Of a stretch of DNA of 64,000 bases, positions 45,830 to 56,986 are shown one piece after another. Numbering within the stretch: position 1 is the first letter of the stretch; every line of letters begins with the position of its first letter. A model generated the notes under the pieces. That model ran no database searches. It saw nothing but the letters and a program-made list of their open reading frames with translations, and had not been told where the DNA came from. A program made the position numbers and the translations under genes. The stretch is from Craterostigma plantagineum (taxonomy: Eukaryota; Streptophyta; Magnoliopsida; Lamiales; Linderniaceae): contig JAPQWV010000017.1 in the NCBI GenBank assembly GCA_027422505.1, positions 18,353,501 through 18,417,500 of the forward strand, in the 5' to 3' direction.

Positions 45830-48800
45830 ATGGCGGAAAGCTTACCAAGTTGTTCAACAACGAATGCGACTATGCACATCAATGACCCCTACTTCTTGAA
45901 CAACAATGATACCTCGGGACAGCTCCTTGTTCATGAGCAATTGAACGGAGACAATTACGCGACGTGGAGTCGAGCGATGATGATAGCGCTCATTGGACGA
46001 AATAAAGAGGGCTTCATCAATGGGGAATTCAAGGCACCTGTGGTAGATGCACAGAACTCGGTCAATTCAAAGAATCAAATGACTGCGTGGAGAAGAAATA
46101 ATAATGTCGTAATTTCATGGATCATAAATTCAATGACCAAAGACATCTTGGCAAGTATTCTCTATAGCGCCTCAGCAACGTCTGGGTCGACCTTCAAGAA
46201 AGGTTTGGGCAGACGAATAGACCTAGGATTTTCCAGCTGAAAAAGGAATTGATCAATTTATCGCAGGGAACAAATCCGATTGCTACCTATTTTACCAGAC
46301 TTAAAACACTGTGGGATGAACTGTTGAATTACAAGCCGATCACTTCATGTACCTGTGAGAGCAATAAGGAGATCAAGGCATACCAGGATGAGGACTATGT
46401 CCTCACATTCTTGATGGGGCTTAATGATTCTTTCTCACAGATAAGGGGCCAGAAACTGTAATTTTGTTGATGGATCCACTTCCATCAATTAACAATGTAT
46501 TTTCCCTTCTTATTCAAGAAGAAAAATAGAGGGAAATGGGTGCAGGAATGCCTCGAAATGAAGATGATCAAATTCACAACATGGCTATGATGGCACTGAA
46601 GAATGATCAAGATCATGCAAGAAAGATGCCACACAATCAGTGGAGAGAAACATCTAAACCAATATGCACACATTGCAATAAGAGAGGCCATACTGTTGAA
46701 TCTTGTTACCAACTACATGGTTTCCACCGGGCTTCAGACAGTTTCAGAAATCAAAAGGAGCAAGAATGAACTATACTATGGTGGATGCTGCAAATAGAGG
46801 GCTACAACAAGATTCACAGACATCCTTAGGATTCTCTTCAGCAGGGGAATCACTAATTCAGCTACAGATGACTACCTCACAGCTACTAAGTCTGAAGGCA
46901 CTCTTTAGCCAATCAGCTGTTAACATGCTAGCAGAAGATGAGGAATCAGGGTTGCACCTAGACAAGGCAGCAAGTATGTGCCTTTCTTTTAACCTGCCAA
47001 AGTGTTCTAATTCAAGATATTGGTTGATAGATTCTGGTGCAACGAGGCATGTTAGTGTTAATAAGAATTTGCTTGTGAATTTACATATATAGAACCTTCA
47101 AATGTGATATTGCCTGATAATTCAGTCATCAGAGTGCATAGGGCTGGCTCTGCTAAGATAAATGAGCACATCACATTAACTGATGTATTGTTTGTTCCTC
47201 AATTCCACTTCAATTTGATATCTGTGAGTTATTTAGCTGATAGAATGAAGTGTAGGTTTCTCTTTGAGTCTGACAGCTTCGAAGTGCAGGGCCCTTCAGT
47301 GACTGGCAGGGATAAAAAGGCTGATGGCTTATACATTCTCCAGGCAGCTTCTATTTCTTTTAGTTCAGTTGAGAATAAAACTGTTTTGCTAAATAAGCTG
47401 ACATTTGATCTTATGCATAGAAGATTAGGACATCCATCTGACAAGGTTCTTGATATTGTTAGAGGCTCAGTTAAACATATAGATAGTTCTAATGAGACCT
47501 TTTGTAAGATCTGTTCCAATAGCTAAGCAGAAAAGAAAAACCTTTCCAAACAGCAATACAACAGTTTGTTCACACTTTGATTTGATCAATTGTGATGTGT
47601 GGGGACCTTTTAATGTTGTTTCTCACTCGAGGCATCAGTATTTTATAACCATAGTGGATGATTTCTCTAGGTTCACATGGTTGTTTATGATAAAACAGAA
47701 ATCTGAGGTTAAAACTGTTCTTGCCTATTTCATTGTTGAAACAAATTTCAGACAAAAAATAGAGACCCTAAGATCAGACAATGCAAAGGAATTCAACATG
47801 GTTGATTTGTTCAGAGAAAAGGGTATCATACACCATCTCTCGTGTGCTTATACACCTCAGCAAAATTCAATTGTAGAGAGAAAGCACCAACACCTACTTA
47901 ATGTAGCTAGGTCTCTATTTTTCATGTCAGGCATTCCTATCATCTATTGGTCTGAATGTGTGCTTACAGCCACATAGCTGATCAATAGAACACCCTCAGT
48001 CAAGTTAAATAACATGAGCCCTTCAGAGCTTTTATTTCAGAAAGCAGTAGATTATCACATGCTCTATGTGTTTGGCTATTTGTGTTTCTGTTCCACCTAT
48101 GCTGCAGGTAGGAAAAGTTTGATGCACGAGCCAGGGAATGTGTGTTCTTGGGCTACCCAAATGGCATAAAGGGATACAAGGTCATAGACTTGAGAACTAG
48201 AGAGATCTTTGACTCAAGAGATATTCAATTTTAAAGAAGATGAATTCCCTTTCAGAAAAGAGGATTTTGTTCTGTTCTCAGAGGATCCCTTTGGCACATA
48301 TGTCCTCCCAAGACCTTTAGATTCACCAGATGCTCCTGAAGAAGGCAGATCTCAATGTCAGGAAGATCAGTATGCTGAACCAGAACCATATCAACATCAG
48401 GGAGATCAGCTTTCTGGACCAGACATAGCCGTAATTCACTAGACCTGACAGGAGAAGTTGCTCGAAGTAAAGCTGGGATTTATATAACTCAAAGGCAGTA
48501 TACACTTCAAGTACTTGAAGACATAGGGTACCTCAATTCAAAGCCTTTAACGACTCCCATGAATCAAGGTGAAAAACTCACTGAAGCTGATGGAGACTTA
48601 TTATCAGACCTTTCAGATATCGAAGATTGATTGGAAGGCTTTCGTACCTAACTTTTACTAGACCAGACATAGCCTTTGCCGTGCACAAGTTGAGTCAATA
48701 CATCTCTACTCCTAGGACATGGCACTTGATGGCAGCCCACCATCTGTTAAGATACTTGAAGGCTTCCCCAGGGCAAGGGATTAAGCTCGACACCAAATTG

Positions 48801-49302
48801 GAACTTGACAGGAGTTTCTAATGCAGACTGGGGCTCTTGTAAAGATACTCTCAGGTCAGTGACAGGATATCGTACGTTCTTAGGTGACTCCTTGATCACA
48901 TGGAAGGCAAAGAAGCAGGACACGGTCTCAAGATCCTCCACAGAGGCGGAATATAGAGCTTTGGGCATAACAATGGCTGAAATTTTGTGGATTAAGCAGT
49001 TATTAACTGAGCTGGGAGTGAGCTTAAACAGCAGCCCTGTAGTTTACTGTGATAATCTCTCAGCCTTACAATTGGCCTCAAATCTCAAATTCCATGAGAG
49101 GTCCAAACATATCGAGATCGACTGCCATTTTGTGAGAGATCATATCACCAAAGGCACCATCAAACTGCTCCCTGTCAAATCTGAAGATGAGCTTGCTGAT
49201 TTGTTCACCAAGGCACTGACAGGCCCTTTATTACAGCGATTCTTGGCCAAGATGTCGCTAGCTAATCTACGCTCCATCTTGCGGGGGGCTATTGAAGAAT
49301 GA
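45830..49302 (+). pseudogene. Copia-4 gag-pol with deleted RT core
   Basis: Gag starts MAESLPSCSTTNATMHINDP and includes GDNYATWSRAM. A CCHC knuckle (CTHCNKRGHTVESC, about 46666) is intact. Protease LIDSGATRHV (about 47027) and GAG-pre-integrase (MHRRLGH) follow. Integrase shows NCDVWGP, LRSDNAKEF and NSIVERKHQ. After the post-integrase SRDIQF-like motif (about 48225) the frame runs into about 200 bp and then directly into SKAGIYITQRQYTLQVLEDI (about 48470), a motif that in Copia-2 lies downstream of YVDD. The RT fingers and palm are therefore deleted. RNase H (TEAEYRALG, about 48943; YCDNLSALQLAS, about 49046) persists. There are frame breaks at 46190, 46462, 47092, 47526, 47976, 48235 and 48800. 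Confidence 0.9.
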
Positions 49303-49435
49303 CATGAGGAATTTGGAGAATTCACAGAAGAACAGCACACACAGCTCAAATAGCTCGAGACTTCACTATATGAAGACTTCAGATTTTAAAAACGTGGATA
49401 ACATTATAAAGGCGCGTTCTACTTATGAGGCGGGC

Positions 49436-51810
49436 TGTAACGACCCAACTTCCTAGATACATATTTTGGCGGATTTTCGCAACGAAAGCAGCGAAAGCCC
49501 ATTTAATTAAAACTTTTAAAATATAATAATACAAATACGTTCGATGTCTAAATCCATAAGTTCAAACCCAAACACATTTTGATTCATTTGACCGAAACCC
49601 AATAAGACCAAGCCCAAACTTAAAAACACGAAACATAAACTCGTTACACAGGTCGCGTCCCATGTACTGCGCCGCCCTCAAAAGTCCGTGGAGTCACCGC
49701 CATCAGCCGTCTTACCTACACACGTAAACCCTGAGCTTTTGCCCAGTAGATGAAAATATGCATGAATGCAAATGCTCTCACATCCCAAACTCGACACATC
49801 TCACAAAATGCACGCTCGACTCTTTTATAATATCTCATCATCAACTCAACTCATCTCATCACAATCAGGGCCCGAGGCTTAGGAACTAAAGGCAACACGC
49901 GCGCGCAGGGGTCCGTAGCTCGGGAAGCCCCACTCCCCACAAGGGTCAGTAGCTCGGGAGGCCCACTCCCCACATCTCAATCATATAGTGCGCCTTAGTC
50001 CTAACCTCAACTCATACCATTCGAAAACCATCAATCGGTCATAAACTACCCCACTGAACATCACTATACAATATTACCGTGACTCCACACAGTTCTCTCT
50101 TTTCGTACATGTGTATGCAAATGTCGTGCAAATAGAATGCAACATATAAAATGCATCATATTAAACAACAACATATCGGCCCAATATATAATCTCGGCCC
50201 GTCTAAAAAAAAAACTATCATACACCAAATAATTCGAGACCAAAACCCGCGTTCCGATTTAATCGACCCGAAACCTTAACCACAGAAACTCTCCCGAAAT
50301 TCACTAATAGTTCCCAAAATTTAATCCTTTTTACTTTAAGACCCTAATTTCACAATTGGTCCCTAATTTAATATATTTTAAAATTCTAACGTCCAACTTT
50401 CAAAATATCACTTAAATTTCTAATTTAAAATTATCTTTATGAATTTTGCACTTAAAATCCCAAAATCTCATAATTTACTTTTTAGGACCAAAAATTTTCC
50501 TAAGTTTCAGATCTGCCCCGAAAGCTTTAAAAATTTCAGATTAGCCCCGAAATCTATATATTTCTTTAAAAATCTCCCCGTTCGGATTTTTACATTCTCA
50601 GCGCCTAGATTCTTAAACTTTTCAATCTAGTCCCCTAATTTTTTAAATTAGACAAAGGGCCCCAATTATTTATTCCGAATTTCAAATCTGCCCCAAAAGC
50701 TTTATATTTCTTTAAAAATCTCCCTTGTTCGGATTTTACATTCTCAGCCCCCCTTAAAACTTTTCAATCTAGTCTCCAAATTTTTGAAAAAAAAAACTAT
50801 TTTATACGGCTGTTTTGCGACAGTTTAGTATTTCTCAATGATCACAGGGTAAACGACGTCCGATGGACCTGAAATTTTAAACATAGATAAAGAACTTGCA
50901 AATCTTGACTCTGTCCAAAGGGATTTTTAATCCGAATTCTAGATCGTGAGATATAAATTTTTTTAACCTCTTGGCCGAAATGGATAAAGAAAACCCTAGA
51001 AAACACTAATCCTCCCCAAGTTTTTGTTCTATCCTCTTAATCACAAGTCCTCTAATTCTATTCTTATGTTTCATAGACCTAAACTTCATAAAGATGAAGG
51101 TATTAAGCTGGCCGAATTTTAGCATGTAAGCATCATCGCGAAAGTCGTACAAGAAATTCACGTTTAGCACATAAACACGTATAAATTCAAAAGAGATCAT
51201 GCAATCACGAAAAATTCACGGATTCAAAACTTGTTTACTTGTGTAGGTGATCTTCACCTACCTTAACTCCGGAGAAATCTAATTCACAGGGTGTTTTCGT
51301 GTGATCCCGACCCGAGAGCTTCGATCCCGGGCTTCCGAAGATTTTTCTTCTCCTCCTTCTCCTTTCCTTCTTTCTCTCTTTTTCTTTCTCTCCCTCTCTC
51401 CTCTCGACCTCTCCCTCTTCTTTCTTTCCTTTCTCTATTTTTATTTGGCTTCAGATCTGTAGAGAGGTGGCCTTAGGTGTCTTTAAGTTTATTAGTAGAT
51501 TTTTATTTGTACACTTGCATGAGGAAATGGCATCTTAGTTGGGATCTTGTCCTCTTCCTCTCATTTCCTCTCTTTCTCGTCATCTCTCCCTCTCCTCTCC
51601 TATTTGCTTTGTTTTATTTGTTAATAACTTGTCCTAATGTATTATAGTAAGTATATTAGGTGTTGAATGTTATTATTTTATCTCAAGGAGAACCTAACTC
51701 TCATGAAGACACATGTATGGTAGTGGAATCTTAGAGATGCCTTTATATTTATTTTATTTTTATTATTATTATTATTATTATTATTTGGTCTCTAAGTAAT
51801 TCCGGGCCCC

Positions 51811-51842
<32 letters not shown>

Positions 51843-52105
51843 TATTTATTCATTTATTTGGACTTTCATTTCTTGTTTTCGATCCATTTATTTTTATTAA
51901 AGGACCAAACTTCCAACCTTTTATTTTGAGCCATTATTTTCTTCATTTGGCCCATAAATAAATTTTTGGTCCATTTAAATTTTTTTTCGGGCACAATTGT
52001 AAATTTTGGGCTCGTTCGAAAAGAAATCGTTTCTTGTTCGAAAGTCAATTCCGTACATTTCAAATATTATTGAAGTAATCCCGTATAAATTTTGCGGGTA
52101 TTACA
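49436..52105. mobile_element. Solo LTR, 2.67 kb, probably Ty3/gypsy
   Basis: Starts TGTAACGACCC, ends GGGTATTACA, and is flanked by CGGGC at 49431-49435 and 52106-52110. The TGTAAC..ATTACA ends and multi-kilobase length are typical of plant gypsy LTRs. There is no internal coding region, so the rest was removed by LTR-LTR recombination. It contains a C/T-rich tract (51340-51440) and TTA microsatellites. Confidence 0.85.
51761..51838. repeat. Two (TTA)n microsatellites within the solo LTR
   Basis: Runs at 51761-51785 and 51811-51838, separated by TGGTCTCTAAGTAATTCCGG and a few C residues. Confidence 0.9.
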
Positions 52106-52625
52106 CGGGCTGACTTACTAAGCTGTTGGTGCCACTCGCGTTTTATACACTTAAGTCGATTTGGCCGTCATAACGACTTATAAGTGTTAAAGCTGTGTAT
52201 ATAGTGTGATGTATGTAGGTGTCATCTTCTTCATCAAGTCTCTAAAAGTTTCTCTGTATTTTTCTGTGATCAATAAAAGATTTATGTTCCGATCATGGAT
52301 GTAGAATTAAAGAAGAATCCGAACCACGTTAAATCACTGTGTTACTTGCATTCTCAGATACATTTTTCATATACGCATAAGATGATGGTTGACCACATAA
52401 GCATAAGCCTAGTGCTGTTTTATTCAACTTATACGATAGTCAATTAATCCATCCTCGACTATCGTTTTTATTCACGTACTACACGTAATACAAGTTATTT
52501 GAAGAATTACATAGTAAATTTTGGTAATTGGGATTTAAGTCTATTACCCATCTATAGATACATTTATATTAATTTGTGAAATTAAATGGTTCCTCATTTT
52601 ATGACTCATACTATCTCCCTTTGTC

Positions 52626-54045
52626 TAGACGTGTTCATACGGTTACTGTTACGTTTCACGGTTCCGCCGGTTTATGGTTCGTAAAATCTCTAAACGTAAC
52701 CGAATCGCGGTAACCACGGTTTCGGTTACAGTTTGTAACCGGAGGAGCCGGTTACGGTTACAGTTTGAACTGCCAGTTTAAGGTTTCGATTTTTCTAACT
52801 AAATTTTTAATTATGTTAAAAAATTTCATTCAAACCTAGAAACTTATAAAAAAATGCACTAAATATTAAAAATAATGATTACACATTGAATCAATAAAAA
52901 GATAATACGATAATCGCTCAAATAATTTAACAAAAATACTTCGGATGCTAGAAAAATATTTGACCTACTTTTTTTCATTTAGATACATTAGCCCAAAAAT
53001 TGTACATGAATAATATTTTTGAAAATACGCACACAATGATCTACGACCAAAATAAATGTAGGAATACGAACATCGAATAATTCTTCGCTAACTTCTTTAA
53101 GATTAGGTAAAATTTGTAACAAATAGTAACGTGAATAACAAGAAGTCCGAAAGAAAGTATTATTATTCTCGGAAAACATATTAAAAAAAACACATAATGC
53201 TTCCTGGTATTCATATGAGTAGAGCTGTCAAACGGGCCCGCGGCCCGCTGGCCCGCCCGCCTCGCCCCGCCAAAGTGGCGGGGCGGGCTCTAATTTTTTA
53301 GGCCCGCTCGAGCATGCCCGCGCGGGTCGCGGGCTTTGGCGGGCGGGCCCGGTGGGCCGCGGGCAAGCCCGCCCGAAAATTAAATATTAGATTATTATTT
53401 TAAAATATAAGATTTATAAATAAATTATGATGATTTTTATATTTTTAGCTATAATTGGTAACTAATAACATAAATAAATTAAAATAAAAAGTTTATAAAA
53501 ACCAGATCTTTTTTCCAACTTAAATTCTTTATTTTTGTTTATTTTTTACAATTCTTATATTATTTTTTCCTATTTTTTATTATTTTCTCTTACTTTTTCT
53601 TATTTTATTTTTTTAAATTGGCGGGCTAAGCCCACTAGGCCCGCTACCCTCCCGCAAGCGGGGCGGGCCTTAAATTTTTTACCCACGCCCGCCCCGCCAC
53701 TGGCTGGCTACGGGCCGGCCCGCCCCACCGGCCCGTTTTGACAGTACTACATATGAGTCATTCAAAAATTTATAAGTAGAATTCTAATCCTTTTTAATTT
53801 AATAAATAGTAAAAAATAAATCATAAATTCAAATCCAAGGTTTATTTTTCATGTAAACTGCCGGTTAACCGTCGGTTAACTGCCGGTTATAACCGCCGGT
53901 TAACCACCGTTTATAATCGGCGGTTTACGGTTATAAAATTCGATAACCGTAACCGACCGTATTCAATAATGATTCGGTTATAGTTTGAACTGTAACCATT
54001 GACCATGGTTAATCGAAATGTTGACCGCCATCAGAAAATATAATT
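52626..54045. mobile_element. hAT-type non-autonomous element, right end truncated, hosting a nested MITE
   Basis: Begins TAGACGTGTTCATACGGTTA, the same terminus as the inverted right end of the 57181-57910 MITE, and carries CGGTTA/TAACCG-rich subterminal repeats on both sides. The right side matches that MITE's other end up to about 54045, but the last ~50 bp, including the expected TIR, are missing. The intact MITE 53220-53749 sits inside. Confidence 0.65.
53220..53749. mobile_element. GC-rich hAT MITE with perfect 8-bp TSD
   Basis: TIRs TAGAGCTGTCAAACGGGC and TAGTACTGTCAAAACGGGC, with TSD CATATGAG at 53212-53219 and 53750-53757. GGCCCGC/GCGGGCC-rich arms surround an AT-rich core. Non-coding. 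Confidence 0.9.
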
Positions 54046-54201
54046 TTAGGGACCCTATTTTAAATTAACTGATAGTAAAGGACCTAAAGTTTGATTCGAC
54101 AAAAAAATCGTTATAAAAGAGTAATAAGAGTTGTATCGAACGCTCCTGATATGTTATCAAATTGCAATATATTGTCATCACATGACATGAAGTATTACTA
54201 G

Positions 54202-54907
54202 TAGATCTGTCAATGGGCTGGGCCGGGGCGGGCTGGCCCGCCGCCCGCCAAAGCCCGCCATTTGGCGGGGCGGGGCGGGCTGGTCCGCCATTTGGCGGGC
54301 CTGCATATTTGAGGACCGCCCCGGACCGCCACGCCCCGCCGGCGGGCCGCGGGCCGGGCGGGCTAGGCGGGCCAGTTTATATTAAAGAAAAGAAAATTTG
54401 GCAGAACGAGCATAACTCACTAAATTTGGCAGAACGAGCATAATAAGTCATAAACCATCAATGGAACCCAAACAAAGTCACTAAGCATCACTCCAAACAA
54501 ATTCCAACCGAAACAAGCAAATCACACATTCAAATTAGGGGCTGTGAACTGTGGCTGCCGTCAAGGAGCAAATGGAAGTTCGCCGCGAGGTGGCCGAGGG
54601 AGTTCGCGTCGAGACGATGGAGTTGTTGGCTTCGTCGAAGTCGTTGAATGATGGATTGAGCAAATGGGCTGGACTTGAAATAGGGAAAAGATTGTTTTTG
54701 GTGGGCTAAAAATATTAATATTTAAGGACTGGCACAGCGGGCCAGCCCGCGGGCTAGCCCGCCCCGCCCCGCCTAACCCCACGGCCCGCGCGGGCTAGCC
54801 CGTGTCGGCCCGCCTCCTGGCAGGCCTTAAAAACAGCAGCCCAACCCACCCCTTAGGCGGGGCGGGGCGGGCCGGCTAGCGGGCCACGGGCCGAATTGAA
54901 GGCTCTA
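54202..54907. mobile_element. GC-rich hAT MITE with perfect 8-bp TSD
   Basis: TSD ATTACTAG at 54194-54201 and 54908-54915. TIRs start TAGATCTGTCAATGGGC and TAGAGCCTTCAATTCGGCC, with long GGCGGGCC-type subterminal arms. The open frames inside follow from base bias and are not credible genes. Confidence 0.9.
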
Positions 54908-54915
54908 ATTACTAG

Positions 54916-55499
54916 GCACAAATATTGTGTTACGGTATGGATAATAAGTGGTATCAACAGAATAAATGTAGTTTCTGACATGAGCATCCGCTGCACCAAA
55001 CCAAGTTCGATGTGCCACGAGAATTTATTTTGATATTACGTCGCCAAATATAAGATTTGAAATGAGTAATTGTAATTGACACAAATACGAAAAAAATAGT
55101 AAATCGATAAATATTATTGGCTAAAATTGTAGGTAATATGTATAAGTTCGAGAGACTCGTAGCTTGGATATTACGTTGCGCCACCATGTCTGATCCATCA
55201 TTCGTCGTCAAGGTTAATGGAGCTGAAATCAAATTGCTGAGAAACATTTGGCGTAAATAAATTTTTCTTAAAGTGGTACGAATTTCAAATCATTTATCAT
55301 AGCGAAACAAATAAGAGGTATCTAATGTGAAACACGTTGAACTATGTTTTTTTAAGAAAGGGTATCAAAAAAGGTTCCTCTATTTATAGCTTTGAGTTTG
55401 AAGATTTCAGCGGGATTTCTAAATTTGATTGAAAATTTAGGCGGAACTTTAGAAATGTTTGAAAAAAGTTTACGCTGTTATTGTGTTACTAAAGGGTAA
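54916..55499. other. Intergenic / junction of Copia-5 fragment
   Basis: A 97-codon minus frame (54954-55247) has no recognised domain. The Copia-5 coding similarity fades out around 55500 and no 3' end was seen. Confidence 0.4.
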
Positions 55500-56929
55500 A
55501 CAGAATTAAATCGTCGGAAATATAAGCATAAATTAATGGAATATCCCGACTTTAATGACCGAATAAGGCGTATCGACACAAATTTATCATAAGTCTTAGT
55601 AATCGACGGGCATAGTGATGTTAAAAATGGAATATCAAATAATTTGATGGCAAGCAAGTTTGAAACGTATCCAATTAACACGCTTGGTGGGTAACACTTC
55701 ATCCTTTCTGGATAACACTCTTATTTCTGGTAACATTTTTCTTGTAATTCGTTTTTTGTAAGTAACTTCATTCTTTTCATTTGAGTATTCATCAGAAAGA
55801 AGTTTGTAAGTCTCTTCAATATGGACTTCGTCAATCTCATTAGATGTTGAATCTAGTAATGGATCAACATCTGGTACCGCACTGAATCCGATATGATGTG
55901 CTTCATCTTCATTGTCATAGAAGCCTGAAATTGTGATGTTAGGCCACTGGACAACCTTTTTCGTGTCATTAACCAGTAAATCTTCTCATCATCAGAAATA
56001 TCCACCCAAGAAGCTGTCCATACTTACGAAGAGTGTTGGCACATTCATTAGCATAATGTCGCCATCCTTTGCAAGCATGGCATTGAACATAATTTCTGCC
56101 CTGGTTGTCAACTTTCGATTTATCACCTGGATTTCTTTTGACAGAAGGAGGGGTAGATGAAAGTTCTTTTAGAGAATTCTTAAATGGTGGACCAACATTC
56201 AGCTCCTTTCTCATAAACTTCTTAAAGTTCCTAACCAGCATAGTCATATCCTCATCATCGTCACAATCAACCTCAGCACCTACAGTTAATAGTTGAGTGA
56301 CTAGAGCTATACATTTACCCCGTGATGCTTTCTTCTATATTTCGAGAATGGTCTCGTAGTTCTTCATGATATTCATCAGGGAGTTAAAGTCCACTGTGGC
56401 CAGATTGTGAGCTTCCGCGACCGCTGCCACCTTCGCAATCGGTTCACCTAAGCTATCACACTCGCTAGAAATATTCAAAAGCTTTCCAAATAAGTAGTAA
56501 TATCCTCATCATCACTCATTCGAAGATTCTCTAATTGACTATGAACAAGTCTCAGTTTTGTATCCCTAACATACACTAGCATCAATCTCCTCTACCTTTG
56601 AAGCATATCCCAGGCGTGCTTTGCATTGGTACAAGTTTGAATAATTTTAAACATGAAAATATCGATTGACGAAAAAATCGCATGCAAAGCTTTTTCATTT
56701 AAAATCAACGGATGTTCCTTCAAGAGCAGTCCATTCAGAAATGGGTTTGTCGATGACTTCCCCATCTTCATCAGGGTCAGTTTTAGGAGTGGTGTAACCA
56801 TCGAGAACTGCATCCCATGCACGAAAGTCTAGATTTTATGCATTGGCGCATTCGGATTTTCCAATAGACGTAGTTCGATTCGTCTAACACGGGAACCTTA
56901 CCAAAATAGTTTGAGCTTAAAGCATCCAT
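55500..56929 (-). pseudogene. Copia-5 gag remnant
   Basis: Starts at the ATG at 56929-56927 with SSNYFGKVPVLDESNYVYWK, a Copia gag N-terminus. It continues after a frameshift with HPLILNEKALHAIFSSID and NAKHAWDMLQR (about 56600), the UBN2 core, and a zinc knuckle CHACKGWRHYANEC (about 56060-56100; C-x2-C-x4-H-x4-C). An acidic region after it, with WPNITISGFYDNEDEAHHIG (about 55900), is a tail I cannot place in a known domain. Several stops and frameshifts make it inactive. Confidence 0.7.
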
Positions 56930-56965
56930 AGTAGAAAGATTTAAAACCTTAGTGTATCAAGTGGA

Positions 56966-56978
56966 GGCTCTGATACCA
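56966..56978 (-). other. Copia-5 primer-binding site
   Basis: Minus-strand TGGTATCAGAGCC, eight bases from the presumed LTR end. Confidence 0.75.
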
Positions 56979-56986
56979 CTTTAAAG

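Larger units (their letters stand above)
45347..52371 (+). mobile_element. Copia-4, LTR retrotransposon lacking RT core
   Basis: LTRs of 407 bp (TATTGAAG...TTTTTCATA), flanked by target duplication TACGC at 45342-45346 and 52372-52376. The 3' LTR is interrupted by a 2670-bp solo LTR; subtracting that and its duplication restores exactly 407 bp. By eye the two Copia-4 LTRs differ at roughly 4% of positions, making it older than Copia-1 and Copia-3. It is the same family as Copia-2. Confidence 0.95.
49290..52371 (+). repeat. Copia-4 3' LTR, split by a solo LTR
   Basis: LTR sequence at 49290-49435 and 52106-52371, with the nested insertion and one CGGGC duplicate in between. Confidence 0.9.

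Noticed and set aside
53535..54782. Gly/Pro/Arg-rich open frames in the GC-rich MITEs
   Set aside because: They arise from GGCGGGCC-type subterminal repeats and lie inside elements with perfect TSDs.
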